Positions 19,449 to 29,066 of a DNA stretch of 64,000 nt are shown here, one piece after another. This stretch comes from an uncultured Synechococcaceae cyanobacterium (GTDB lineage Bacteria; Cyanobacteriota; Cyanobacteriia; PCC-6307; Cyanobiaceae). The stretch covers positions 62,001 through 126,000 of the forward strand of contig CACPJY010000003.1 in the NCBI GenBank assembly GCA_902634405.1, read 5' to 3'. Made by a program: the position numbers and the translations under genes. How positions within the stretch are numbered: position 1 is the stretch's first letter; every line of letters starts with the position of its first letter. The notes below the pieces were generated by a model. That model saw nothing but the letters and a program-made list of their open reading frames with translations. It was not told the origin of the DNA and searched no databases.

Positions 19449-19579
19449 TCAATTCTTTTAGAGTCCCAAAACAGCAAATAAGCTAAATTACCTATCCGAA
19501 AAGATAAAAATGTTCTTGTATTTGCCTTTATTGACGAAGCAATTGAAAACATGCTAGACAAAGGAATGTAGTAACCGCT

Positions 19580-19652
19580 ACCAAAACGTTCACCTTGCTA
19601 ATAAGCAGGGCGCAGGTCGCACCAAGCCAAGGAACGGGGACTTGGGCATTCC
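19580..19652 (+). promoter_or_regulatory. putative glutamine riboswitch ('Downstream-peptide'-type), copy 2
   Basis: CGTTCACCtTGCtaataaGCAgggCGCAG...CCAAGccaagGAACGgggaCTTGG; same architecture as 13996..14064 with covarying stems. Confidence 0.8.
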
Positions 19653-19664
19653 GGAGTCGCAATT

Positions 19665-19838
19665 ATGTCTACACTCCTTTATAGAGGGCAAGACTATGTC
19701 CAACACAAAGAGGTCTCATCTACTAAGCAGTGCATAGAGCTGACCTATCGGCGAGAGCATTACAACACTTGCAGAGAGTCGAGCCAGCCAGTAGCTCAAA
19801 AACAGCTCGCCTATAGAGGGGTTCATTACACAAAGTGA
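19665..19838 (+). CDS. DUF4278-like micro-protein (57 aa)
   Basis: By-eye: MSTLLYRGQDYVQHKEVSSTKQCIELTYRREHYNTCRESSQPVAQKQLAYRGVHYTK*; three YR(G/R)xxY repeats. Confidence 0.85.
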   Translation: MSTLLYRGQDYVQHKEVSSTKQCIELTYRREHYNTCRESSQPVAQKQLAYRGVHYTK

Positions 19839-19850
19839 GGCTTTAAATTC

Positions 19851-19904
19851 CTCAGACAAAAAAGGCTCTCTTACTAATTAGAGGGCCTTTTTTGTCTGAG
19901 CTTT
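19851..19904. terminator. long bidirectional terminator hairpin
   Basis: ctcagacaaaaaaggctctc / gagggccttttttgtctgag, about 20-bp near-perfect stem between convergent genes. Confidence 0.9.
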
Positions 19905-19920
19905 TGAAAGCAATTCGAAA

Positions 19921-20244
19921 TCAATCCTCAGAATTTTCAAACTGCCTCAAAAGACGAAATCCTTTCCGAATTACTAAAGTCAGTCCATATACACCAAATG
20001 CCAAAGGGGCAAATATCAATGGGTTTAAGGCCGTCTGTTCTGTAAAATCCTTGACACCATCAACATAGCTATGGGAATGACAAGGAGCTAAGAACATTAA
20101 GCTCCCAAAAACAAGTGCCCAGCCAATCAAAGGAACAAAAGCCTCCTTTGTCTTACCTTCGTAAAATCTGTCTAGGCCTAAACCCCACCCCAAAGAAAGT
20201 ACAGCTAAGCGGGTCAAGGCCTTCTTCTCATCCTTACGCAGCAT
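19921..20244 (-). CDS. TM2-like small membrane protein
   Basis: 'GWGLGLDRFYEGKTKEAFVPLIGWALVFGSLMFLAPC' resembles a TM2 motif. Confidence 0.7.
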   Translation of the reverse strand: MLRKDEKKALTRLAVLSLGWGLGLDRFYEGKTKEAFVPLIGWALVFGSLMFLAPCHSHSYVDGVKDFTEQTALNPLIFAPLAFGVYGLTLVIRKGFRLLRQFENSED

Positions 20245-20346
20245 TGCTTGAAAAAATTAAACTTTGTTTGTTATAGGCATTCAAGATTAAAAGTGCGTAG
20301 GGTAAACCGACAAAATTAAAAAATCCAATTAAGCAACTAATTCCCT

Positions 20347-20880
20347 ATGAAATTGAAAAGCCTCAACAGTTGCAGGCTAGCGATAGGTAGTTATCCAGCT
20401 TTTCATTATGACGCCAGAGGCGGAGGAGGAATAGGTAGGAAATCAATTAAAAAAAAGGGTGAGATCCAATGTATTGATTTTGACCCAAAAGATTTTTCGA
20501 TTCCTTCACTGAACTGGCGCTCAGCGAGGATTGGTCCTCTGCCTATACCGCCAGGGATAGAAATTAAAATGATTTTAAACAAACTTAAAGGGAGCATCAA
20601 TGAAATTACTAATTACATTTCACTAGATTTCGAAGCCGAGTTTGAACTAAATATTTGGCCGGATATCAAGTTCAGCAGAATATTCATCAGAAGCTGTCTT
20701 CATAGTGGGGATCTCAATACTAAACTTCATAGCGTAAGAGGCATTAATATTCAGAAAGATGGGTATACAAGACTAGTAGGAAAAGCAAATGTCCAAAGGA
20801 CTGGTGACAGAGTATTGGATAACTTTCTAGGACTGCCGAATGAAGCATTAGCAGTCCTAGAATGTCAATTATCGGATTAA
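20347..20880 (+). CDS. conserved hypothetical protein
   Basis: 177-aa ORF with globular composition, lipid-binding-like 'SLDFEAEFELNIWPDIKF' strand pattern. Confidence 0.65.
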   Translation: MKLKSLNSCRLAIGSYPAFHYDARGGGGIGRKSIKKKGEIQCIDFDPKDFSIPSLNWRSARIGPLPIPPGIEIKMILNKLKGSINEITNYISLDFEAEFELNIWPDIKFSRIFIRSCLHSGDLNTKLHSVRGINIQKDGYTRLVGKANVQRTGDRVLDNFLGLPNEALAVLECQLSD

Positions 20881-21246
20881 TTATATCTAAAGTGTAATAA
20901 TTAATATCAATTTAGAATTAATCACCAATATGATAAAAGTATAGATATAAGTATTGTATTATCAAAAGTTTGTACAATACTTCAAAAGTTAAATTTAGAA
21001 ATTAGATGTATCTTTTATTATTTTTATAGAGTTGGGCCAAAATCTGCTGAGATCTGAGTTGTCTTTTACCTGTATAGTTTGATGATTCTTGAATTGGCCT
21101 GATAATCCTTTGGATCTGCATACTTAATGGAATTTCCATGAAAATTTGCATAATTTATTTATTTTCTTTTTTAGCATAAAACAAAAGCTTAGATAAGACA
21201 AATAAATCAAATAAAGGAATCAAACGTGACAAATTTCTTATTACAA

Positions 21247-21280
21247 CAAGAAACCTTGCTTTAAGAAGCAAGGTTTCTTG
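21247..21280. terminator. hairpin downstream of flavodoxin gene
   Basis: aagaaaccttgctttaagaagcaaggtttctt. Confidence 0.7.
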
Positions 21281-21385
21281 CATATTCCGTATCTATTATC
21301 TTTTCTTGCAAGAGAGGACAGTAGGTAAAAGAATATTCTCAATGTATCTAATTTAGCAAATATAAGCTTAAAATCAAACAAATTT

Positions 21386-21910
21386 CTATAAAATTCCAGG
21401 AATCTCACGCTTAAGTTGTTGAGCCCATTTCTCCAACCTTTCATCTGTCAAGTCAGATTCACTATCTTCATCTAGAGGGAGGCCACAAAATCTTTCTCCT
21501 ACAACACTTTTAGAATCCTCAAATGTATATCCAGACTTCTCTACATAGCCAACCATTGTTGCTCCTGCCTTTTGAAAGTAAGAATGTAATTCCTCCATTG
21601 CATCGCAGAAATTTTCAGTATAAGTAGACGAATCACCTAATCCAAAAATCGCAACTTTCTTACCGCTTAAAGAGAGTCCCCCAATATCTTCCAACATAGA
21701 ATCCCATGCTGTACCTGACCTTTCGGAGTCTGCTCCAGTATTCCAGGTAGGAATACCACAAACAATTGCATCCAAATCATTAAACTCACTTATATCTGGC
21801 AGATCAGCAAGGTCCTTAGGGGCATTTGCTGATTTAAGCAAATCATGAAGCCTATCGGCGATATCTTCTGTTTTGCCTGTTGTTGTGGCAAAGAAAATTC
21901 CTAAAGCCAT
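21386..21910 (-). CDS. isiB: flavodoxin
   Basis: 'IFFATTTGKTEDIADRLHDLL', 'GIPTWNTGADSERSGTAWDSML', 'VAIFGLGDSSTYTENFCDAMEELH'. Confidence 0.95.
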   Translation of the reverse strand: MALGIFFATTTGKTEDIADRLHDLLKSANAPKDLADLPDISEFNDLDAIVCGIPTWNTGADSERSGTAWDSMLEDIGGLSLSGKKVAIFGLGDSSTYTENFCDAMEELHSYFQKAGATMVGYVEKSGYTFEDSKSVVGERFCGLPLDEDSESDLTDERLEKWAQQLKREIPGIL

Positions 21911-22077
21911 CTTGAGTCAATAAATAACATATACTTCCTAATACAATAGTGGTCAGAGTGTGATACTAAGTGTTACATATAATTGTACTAGTTGATACTA
22001 TCTTATAGAATTTTTAGTTGGTCAACCTCATAAGAGTGTCTAATGAAATGTACTTAGCTAAGGTTCTCTTAAAAAAC

Positions 22078-22185
22078 TTAATTCTTAGCATATTTACGAG
22101 CTCTGAGAATAGTAATAATAAGCGGAATTCCAATCACAAAATGAGCTATTGAAATCAGATACAAATCAATGGAGTATCTAGACAT
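22078..22185 (-). CDS. small membrane protein (35 aa)
   Basis: By-eye: MSRYSIDLYLISIAHFVIGIPLIITILRARKYAKN*, in the isiB-pcb intergenic region. Confidence 0.45.
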   Translation of the reverse strand: MSRYSIDLYLISIAHFVIGIPLIITILRARKYAKN

Positions 22186-22472
22186 TGAATAAAGAAAGTA
22201 TGAATACTTTAATATGATGCACGAGGGATAGCTATTTTTAAGATGTCATCCATTTAATGAAAAGAGCATGTGAGATTTATCACATCAAAATGATTCAAAT
22301 TTCCATTAATCCATCGAAGAAATTTAGCCAATAAAAACCGATACTCTTCTTTGTAATCAATGACAACAAAATGCTATACATAAAGAACATATGTAATAAG
22401 CCATATGAAGTTAGAGGATAACTAGTGCCATTTAATTAATAAGTTCATCTTGTCCTATCAACTGTCTACCTC

Positions 22473-23528
22473 GTGCAGACTTACGGAAACCCTAACGTCA
22501 CATATGACTGGTACGCGGGTAATTCTGGTGTAACAAACCGCTCAGGTAAATTCATCGCAGCTCATGCAGCACATGCAGGGTTGATGATGTTCTGGGCTGG
22601 TGCATTCACACTTTTTGAATTAGCTCGTTATGACCCTTCATTGCCAATGGGCAATCAAGGCTTAATTTGCCTGCCTCATTTAGCAGGCCTGGGTATTGGT
22701 GGAATTGAAGGTGGTGTTATTACAGACCCTTATGGTTGCACCGTTATCGCTGTATTGCATCTAATTTTCTCAGGAGTATTAGGAGCTGGGGGTCTTCTCC
22801 ATTCATTGAAATTTGAAGGAGATCTTGCAAATGCCACTGGAAGACCCAAAAAGTTTGATTACGACTGGGATGATCCTGATCGTCTGACTTCGATCCTGGG
22901 ACATCATTTAATTTTCTTAGGCCTTGGTGCTATCCAATTCGTTGAATGGGCCAAGTATCACGGTATTTACGATGCCGCTCAGGGAATTGTTCGAACAGTT
23001 GAGCCAAATTTAAGTGCTGCAATGGTCTGGAATTATCAAGCTGATTTCCTATCCATTTCAAGCCTAGAAGATGTAATGGGAGGACATGGCATCCTTGCTT
23101 TTATTCTTATTAGCGGAGGAGCCTTCCACATAGCTACTAAACAATTTGGTGAGTACACCGAATTCAAAGGCAAAGGCTTGTTATCAGCCGAATCTGTTCT
23201 CTCATATTCACTAGCAGGAATTGGGTACATGGCTTTTATTGCAGCCTTCTGGTGCTCGATGAACACTACTGTTTACCCAACAGAGTTGTACGGTGAAGTC
23301 CTGAAAATCAATTTTGAATTTTTCCCTTACTTCACTGATACAGCGAATAACCTTCCTATAGATGTGCACACATCTCGCGCCTGGTTATCAAATGCTCATT
23401 TCTTCCTAGGATTCTTCTTCTTACAAGGCCATCTATGGCATGCATTAAGAGGAATGGGTTTTGACTTCAGAAGAGTAGGAAAGGCTTTCGAAAATTTTGA
23501 GAATGCCAAGATTACAGCAAATGACTAA
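22473..23528 (+). CDS. pcb: Pcb antenna protein, iron-stress/PSI-type by context
   Basis: 351 aa Pcb/IsiA family, GTG start; divergent from the flavodoxin gene; distinct 'GNQGLICLPHLAGLGIGGIEGG' loop. Confidence 0.9.
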   Translation: MQTYGNPNVTYDWYAGNSGVTNRSGKFIAAHAAHAGLMMFWAGAFTLFELARYDPSLPMGNQGLICLPHLAGLGIGGIEGGVITDPYGCTVIAVLHLIFSGVLGAGGLLHSLKFEGDLANATGRPKKFDYDWDDPDRLTSILGHHLIFLGLGAIQFVEWAKYHGIYDAAQGIVRTVEPNLSAAMVWNYQADFLSISSLEDVMGGHGILAFILISGGAFHIATKQFGEYTEFKGKGLLSAESVLSYSLAGIGYMAFIAAFWCSMNTTVYPTELYGEVLKINFEFFPYFTDTANNLPIDVHTSRAWLSNAHFFLGFFFLQGHLWHALRGMGFDFRRVGKAFENFENAKITAND

Positions 23529-23572
23529 CAAGAGGAAGTTTCAGTTCTTCTAAATTGATCTTCACAAGTCCA

Positions 23573-23610
23573 TATAAAAAGCCCTGCAATTATGCAGGGC
23601 TTTTTATATG
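23573..23610 (+). terminator. hairpin terminator
   Basis: ataaaaagccctgcaattatgcagggctttttatat. Confidence 0.85.
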
Positions 23611-23736
23611 GGAGAACAAAGAAGATTCAAATTACTGGTAGCAATCATTGACTAGTTATCTAATAGGAATAGAAAAACTTATAAATCAATAATTAAAGCC
23701 CTTACGAATTAAAGGCAAGGGCTAAAGCAGTTCTAA

Positions 23737-23901
23737 TTATTTGTTTAGATAGGGTGAGGAATTGGTCCCTTGACCATCATTGTCTTGCTTCCCTCCAATA
23801 GCAAATACAGCGAAACCGATTACACCAAGGATCCCAAAGATTGGAGCTGACAGATCAGTAATTACAGCTGGAGCACCTGTAGTTATAGAAGAAAAAAGCA
23901 T
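23737..23901 (-). CDS. small single-TM protein
   Basis: Internal start gives MLFSSITTGAPAVITDLSAPIFGILGVIGFAVFAIGGKQDNDGQGTNSSPYLNK. Confidence 0.6.
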   Translation of the reverse strand: MLFSSITTGAPAVITDLSAPIFGILGVIGFAVFAIGGKQDNDGQGTNSSPYLNK

Positions 23902-24385
23902 TGAAACGGTAGAATTAAATTGCTTGACAAGCCTGAAGCAAAAGTGCATATTTTGCTAGGTAAAAAAAATAAATGAAAAGCTTATGTGATTTATAATACC
24001 AAGGAATGTAATAGTTGTAATAAAAACGAAGGCTTAAATTATCTATTGAGAAGTTGAATAAAATAGGGCAATACCGTTAGACCAAACCTAGCTAAGAATT
24101 GAAAAAGAAAATCAACGTAAAAAGAAAAGTAAAATTTGATTCACTAGAAAGCAAGACTGAACAAGTGCTTAGAAAGCATTAATGACATCGAAAGGGGACG
24201 CTCGAATTAATATATTGATGGCTGGTCGATGGGGGCACGTCGATCCAGGAACAGCGACTAAGCATCTTATAGGCATGAGAGCTTATAGGGTGCTTATTTA
24301 ATAGAAAGGTGTAGATGATCAAAAAAGAAGATGAAATTAAAAATTGAGGATGATTATTTTAGTAATGGAGAACAAAAGACAACTG

Positions 24386-25144
24386 CTAAGGTAAAGTTGA
24401 AGCAGCTTTTCTAAAAATCAAACATAAGTTATTAGCAGGCATTGAGATAGTGGCACTATTTTCGAAGTGAAAGTCATAGCCCATCTCAATAACTGTCTCT
24501 AAATTCCTAATTCCCCAGAGAGTATTTGTGGAGCGTAAAGAAAGATCAAAGGAACTATTGTTATCACTAATATGGGCATTATTAACCTTAAAAGGGCCAT
24601 AAAGAATTAATGGCATATCGCAGGTTAGTATCTCGGAAGCCTGCATAAACAACGTTTTTGTGACGTTCCATGCTGAAACATGAGTAAGATTAATAGCTAC
24701 TATTGCTGAAATCCTAGAGAGAATAGAATTAGAAAGGTGCCAAGGACATTTCTCAATATTCAGGTGAATTGGCTGGGGCATTTTGCCGACCATACCTGAA
24801 TACTTAATCCAAGACCTGATACTTAGTAAATTCGCAGGGTCTTGATCACTAGCCTGCCAGAGAATGTTGGGAAACATTCTCTGAAATGCTAGAGCGTGCT
24901 CTCCACTACCACTAGCAACTTCAAGGACCATTCCATTTTTTGGTAAAAACTCAGCGAGGACACTTCCAATAGGCTCCATATTGCGCTGGGTAGCAGGAAA
25001 AAAAAGTCTTCCATCCATATGAATAAAGGAAAACTGAGATAGTGAGTTTAAGGAAAGATCTAACTTACTGCCGAATGAACCGAATAAACCTGTCAAATAA
25101 TTACTAAACAGTGATAATTTTAAAAAGATTAGAAAATATAGCAA
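24386..25144 (-). CDS. DUF938 SAM-dependent methyltransferase-like protein
   Basis: 'DGRLFFPATQRNMEPIGSVLAEFLPKNGMVLEVASGSGEHALAFQRMFPNILWQASDQDP' is DUF938-like; true start probably internal. Confidence 0.85.
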   Translation of the reverse strand: MLYFLIFLKLSLFSNYLTGLFGSFGSKLDLSLNSLSQFSFIHMDGRLFFPATQRNMEPIGSVLAEFLPKNGMVLEVASGSGEHALAFQRMFPNILWQASDQDPANLLSIRSWIKYSGMVGKMPQPIHLNIEKCPWHLSNSILSRISAIVAINLTHVSAWNVTKTLFMQASEILTCDMPLILYGPFKVNNAHISDNNSSFDLSLRSTNTLWGIRNLETVIEMGYDFHFENSATISMPANNLCLIFRKAASTLP

Positions 25145-25207
25145 AAGTTAATGTGAAGATATAGGAGTCGCTTTATTGAATAAAATAAAAGGAGTTAAAG
25201 AAGTAAG

Positions 25208-25771
25208 ATGAAAAAACGATTTTCCTTAACACTAATAAGCAGCTTATTAATTGCAAGTGGTTATTTGTACGCAACTCCATATTTATCAATATTAAGCTTT
25301 AAGATGGCAATAGATAATAAAAATCCTGAGAAGGCAGAAAAGTTTATAGATTTTCCATCTGTAAGAGAAAACATGAAAACACAAATCAGTAAAGAACTGA
25401 GTACTAAAGCAGAGAGACAAATTGCTGATAGACCTTATAAGCAATTTACAATGTTGATAGTTCAACCAGTAATAAAGGCTGTGGTGAGTTCAACTATAAA
25501 CGCAACTGTAACTCCTACAGGATTAAGTAGCCTCATTACAAAAGGGACCTTAACTAAACCTCAAAAAACAAACTCTAAAATCACAGAAGGAAAGAATAAA
25601 GACAATAAAAATAAAATAAGCTTGTTTTACAAAGATCTGAATATCTTCGTATTAAAAAGTGAACTCGAAAATAGCGATGAAGTGGTAATCGCTTTGTGGA
25701 AAAGAGAGCGCTTCTCACATTGGAGACTGTACTCAATAGAACTTCCAAAGAGCCTGATTAATGCTATGTAG
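25208..25771 (+). CDS. DUF2939-like protein
   Basis: 'PYLSILSFKMAIDNKNPEKAEKFIDFPSVRENMKTQI' matches the DUF2939 pattern. Confidence 0.75.
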   Translation: MKKRFSLTLISSLLIASGYLYATPYLSILSFKMAIDNKNPEKAEKFIDFPSVRENMKTQISKELSTKAERQIADRPYKQFTMLIVQPVIKAVVSSTINATVTPTGLSSLITKGTLTKPQKTNSKITEGKNKDNKNKISLFYKDLNIFVLKSELENSDEVVIALWKRERFSHWRLYSIELPKSLINAM

Positions 25772-25832
25772 GATTACAAATTATAGCAAATAAATCAGTT
25801 AAATTACAGTTTAAAAAGTAGCATGTCAAGAG

Positions 25833-26657
25833 TTGTTCAATAAGGTAAATTTGAAAAGATTGAGGAATCAGGTGGAACTAAAAGGAATTCTTCTTTTTGA
25901 TATTGACGGTGTGATACGTGATGTATCAAATAGTTATAGACTAGCGATAAAAAAAACAGTCCATAAATTCTGTGATTGGGAGCCTAGTTTAAATGACATA
26001 GATAATTTAAAGCAAGAAGGGTGCTGGAATAACGACTGGGAAGCAACATTGGAGCTAATTAAAAGGTACTGCTCAAAAAATCAAACTGAAAGAGATATAC
26101 CTTCTCTGGAAAGAGTAATTAAAAGATTTAACGATTATTATTTTGGGGGGAGACCTACTAAAGAATCTATTAGATGGACTGGATTTATTAATAATGAACC
26201 GCTACTTGTAGACAAAAGTATATTTAAAGAGCTGTCAGATAGAATGATAGCGTGGGGATTCGTGAGTGGAGCCGAACCACCATCAGCTAAATATGTATTA
26301 GAAGAAAGACTAGGTTTAATATCACCACCATTAATAGCAATGGGAGATGCGCCAGACAAACCAGATCCAACAGGCTTACTCAAGCTGGTTGAAAGGATTA
26401 GTAAAGATATGTCAGTACCAGAATCAGCTCCTATTGCCTACATTGGCGATACAGTGGCTGACGTGATTACAGTAATGCGTGCCAAAGAACTAGTACCAAA
26501 TAAACAATTTATAAGCCTAGCAATTTGCCCCCCTCACATTCAATCGAACAAAGATAGTTTTATTAGAGTAGATTATGAAAAGTCTTTGGTTGAAGCTGGA
26601 GCGGATAAGATTCTAGCCTCAACAGAAGAGGTGGTTAATGTTCTAGATTACTTTTAG
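25833..26657 (+). CDS. HAD-superfamily hydrolase
   Basis: 'GILLFDIDGVIRDVSNSYRLAI', 'WGFVSGAEPPSAKYVLEERLGL', 'IAYIGDTVADVITVMRA'. Confidence 0.85.
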   Translation: MFNKVNLKRLRNQVELKGILLFDIDGVIRDVSNSYRLAIKKTVHKFCDWEPSLNDIDNLKQEGCWNNDWEATLELIKRYCSKNQTERDIPSLERVIKRFNDYYFGGRPTKESIRWTGFINNEPLLVDKSIFKELSDRMIAWGFVSGAEPPSAKYVLEERLGLISPPLIAMGDAPDKPDPTGLLKLVERISKDMSVPESAPIAYIGDTVADVITVMRAKELVPNKQFISLAICPPHIQSNKDSFIRVDYEKSLVEAGADKILASTEEVVNVLDYF

Positions 26658-26666
26658 AATAAGATA

Positions 26667-27545
26667 CTAAGTTAAGGCTATACAGACACCTAAAACAGTC
26701 ATAATGGAGGCTAATATCGCTGATGTTCTTAATTTCTCCCCCTCATATCTAGACAAAAATAGGGAGAAAACAGGTGTCGTACTTAGCAAAGTCCAGCCTA
26801 GACCTAGAGGTAGAAATTTAAAAGTTACTTGTTGCAATAAAATTCCTAAATTTGTACCCAATACAGTAGCAATTAAAATATTGAATTTATATAAACTTGA
26901 AAATTTATATATAGATATTTTTTGGGGTTGGAAACATAAGAATAGAAGTAAAAAAATAGATGCTGATAATAATCTAATCTCTGTTGTCTGAAAAGGGTTT
27001 AAGTCAGATGAAAGAAGGACAAATCTTGAAATCAAAGATGCAAGAGTGGCAAATAAAACAGATAATATTGCGAAAATAAAGCCTTTCAATTTTAAAATCT
27101 GATGATCAATGTAGGTGTCATCAGATTTATCATATCGTTTGAAAGCGACAAACAATAAAGAAATGGTCACCAGGAATGCACCTAATAAAAGTTTAAATGT
27201 AATCACTTCATTCAAAAAGATAACTCCTATCAAATGTGAGAGTAAGGGGGATGTGGCTTCTACAGAAAGAGTTCGTCTAGTACCGATATATTTTAAGGAG
27301 TTTAAATAACAAGTATCGCCTAGAAAAATACCAATAAATCCACTGAAAATAAGTAATAAAATAAAGTTATTCTGGGAAACAATATCTTGAGAAAAAAGAA
27401 ATGGGGCAAATAAAATAGCAGCTAATGAGGTCTTGATGAAATTAATAAGTATTGGGGAAATAGATTTAGAGTGGTCTCTCCAAATAAAAGAAGAAAGGGT
27501 CCAAAAAAAAGAACCACTTAAAGCAGATATGATCCCAATGTACAT
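26667..27545 (-). CDS. EamA/DMT-family transporter
   Basis: 292 aa with about 10 TM segments and EamA-like repeats ('GFIGIFLGDTCYLNSLKYIGTRRTLSVEATSPLLSHLIGVIFLNE'). Confidence 0.85.
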   Translation of the reverse strand: MYIGIISALSGSFFWTLSSFIWRDHSKSISPILINFIKTSLAAILFAPFLFSQDIVSQNNFILLLIFSGFIGIFLGDTCYLNSLKYIGTRRTLSVEATSPLLSHLIGVIFLNEVITFKLLLGAFLVTISLLFVAFKRYDKSDDTYIDHQILKLKGFIFAILSVLFATLASLISRFVLLSSDLNPFQTTEIRLLSASIFLLLFLCFQPQKISIYKFSSLYKFNILIATVLGTNLGILLQQVTFKFLPLGLGWTLLSTTPVFSLFLSRYEGEKLRTSAILASIMTVLGVCIALT

Positions 27546-27766
27546 AAAAATGGCGATTTACTAAATTGAATTAAAAGTCAAAATGAAATAGGCTATTTTA
27601 ATAGAAATGTTCAATCCCCTGATGCTAAAATTAAGGAAATTCAAAATCGAAAGCTCAATTAACAGAGGATTGACTACGTAATATTATATTCCATAGCAAC
27701 TATTATATAATTAACCAATGCTATCATGAACAGGTAAACTTAATTTGAATCATAGCAATAAAAAAC

Positions 27767-28108
27767 ATGTTAAATTTTCTTCTTAGTTTTCTTATTAGTA
27801 TATACCCACCTCAGATGATGGCCCCGGATAACTCAGATTATATATGTGGTGAGAAACATTTAACAGCTGTTATATATAACAATTTAAATGGAAATGCGTA
27901 CAAGGTTAAACCAAATAATGAGATAGATGCAGGTGCTTTCGTGGTATTAGCGTGGGGTGATTTAAATCTTATGCTGCCTAGAACATTTAATAATGGAGAG
28001 AGCAGCTTTACCGATGGAAGATGGTGGTGGGGGTACTCGAATAAAAATGAGGCCAAGCTAAAATACAGAAGAACAGATGGAATAGTTGAGGAATATCAAT
28101 GTAAATAA
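27767..28108 (+). CDS. secreted hypothetical protein
   Basis: Hydrophobic N-terminus then globular region 'YICGEKHLTAVIYNNLNGNAYKVKPNNEIDAGAFVVLAWGDLNLMLPRT'. Confidence 0.6.
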   Translation: MLNFLLSFLISIYPPQMMAPDNSDYICGEKHLTAVIYNNLNGNAYKVKPNNEIDAGAFVVLAWGDLNLMLPRTFNNGESSFTDGRWWWGYSNKNEAKLKYRRTDGIVEEYQCK

Positions 28109-28185
28109 AAAATATATATCCTGTTTAGATGTGATTAATAGGAGATTAAAATATATATAATAAATACAAAAGAGGAGTTGCAAAC

Positions 28186-28386
28186 TTGTCAATTCATACT
28201 CAGCTTGCTTTGGAAGCTATAAAATTGTCAAAGGGGAAATCAAATGAACTAGAGAGATTTTGTTGGATGATCGTTCACAAGCATAAGCACGGATGTCTTC
28301 CATCTGAGTATGACATCAGAGAGATCGACGAGAGTCTATACATAGAAGTTCTTAAAATCGCTAAAGACATGTTGCAAGTTGGTTAA
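28186..28386 (+). CDS. hypothetical protein
   Basis: 66-aa ORF. Confidence 0.55.
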   Translation: MSIHTQLALEAIKLSKGKSNELERFCWMIVHKHKHGCLPSEYDIREIDESLYIEVLKIAKDMLQVG

Positions 28387-28424
28387 ACTATCAAAATATA
28401 CTATGAGGTATCAAACAACTTAAA

Positions 28425-29066
28425 TCATTTGTTGGTTGCTATAACAGAAAAGAAAGGATCTTTGGTTCCAAAGGGTAGCCCAAAAAGTGATTTCGAGGTT
28501 TCATATAAATATTCAGGTTTGCTCCAACCCTGAGACATTAATATAGAAGAAATATAATTAATATGATCCATATCATTACCTTCAACCCAAACACGTGGAG
28601 CCTTTGACCAAAAAGCACGATTAGTAAAAGAAATAATTAATTTGCCATCTTGCCTTATAACTCTTTTGAGCTCAAATGCTAGTTCTTCGGGATACTGTAA
28701 GTACTGCCAACCTGCAACAATTAAACAAAAGTCAACCGAAGCATTCTCTAATGGAATTGCCTGATCCTTATTTAGGTCTTGAATCCAAAAAGTATCAAGT
28801 CTATTGTTGTGGTGTAATTCTTTTGAGTTTAATCCGTGGCCTATAACCTTCTTATATCTAACATTCTCTGGTAAATGGCTAACCCAACTACTCATCAAAT
28901 CTAAAACTACAGCTTCTCGAGGTATTTGTTTTTTGTAAAGTTGAGTTAGACGGTCTCTAAAGCCTTGATCTAAGTGGTGAACGATTCTTGGCTCTAAATA
29001 AAAAATGAAGTCGTCATTAGAGTCCTCTTTGCTTCGTTGGTAAGGGGTAAGGACTTCCTTTATCAT
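28425..29066 (-). CDS. SAM-dependent methyltransferase
   Basis: 'AVVLDLMSSWVSHLPENVRYKKVIGHGLN...LDTFWIQDLN...VDFCLIVAGWQYLQYPEELAFELKRVIRQDGKLIISFTNRAFW'. Confidence 0.8.
   Translation of the reverse strand: MIKEVLTPYQRSKEDSNDDFIFYLEPRIVHHLDQGFRDRLTQLYKKQIPREAVVLDLMSSWVSHLPENVRYKKVIGHGLNSKELHHNNRLDTFWIQDLNKDQAIPLENASVDFCLIVAGWQYLQYPEELAFELKRVIRQDGKLIISFTNRAFWSKAPRVWVEGNDMDHINYISSILMSQGWSKPEYLYETSKSLFGLPFGTKDPFFSVIATNK

Noticed and set aside
23036-23266. Minus-strand 76-aa ORF
   Set aside because: Antisense to the plus-strand pcb at 22473
26138-27309. ORFs 26138..26383 (-), 26704..26991 (+), 27115..27309 (+)
   Set aside because: Antisense to the HAD hydrolase and DMT transporter genes
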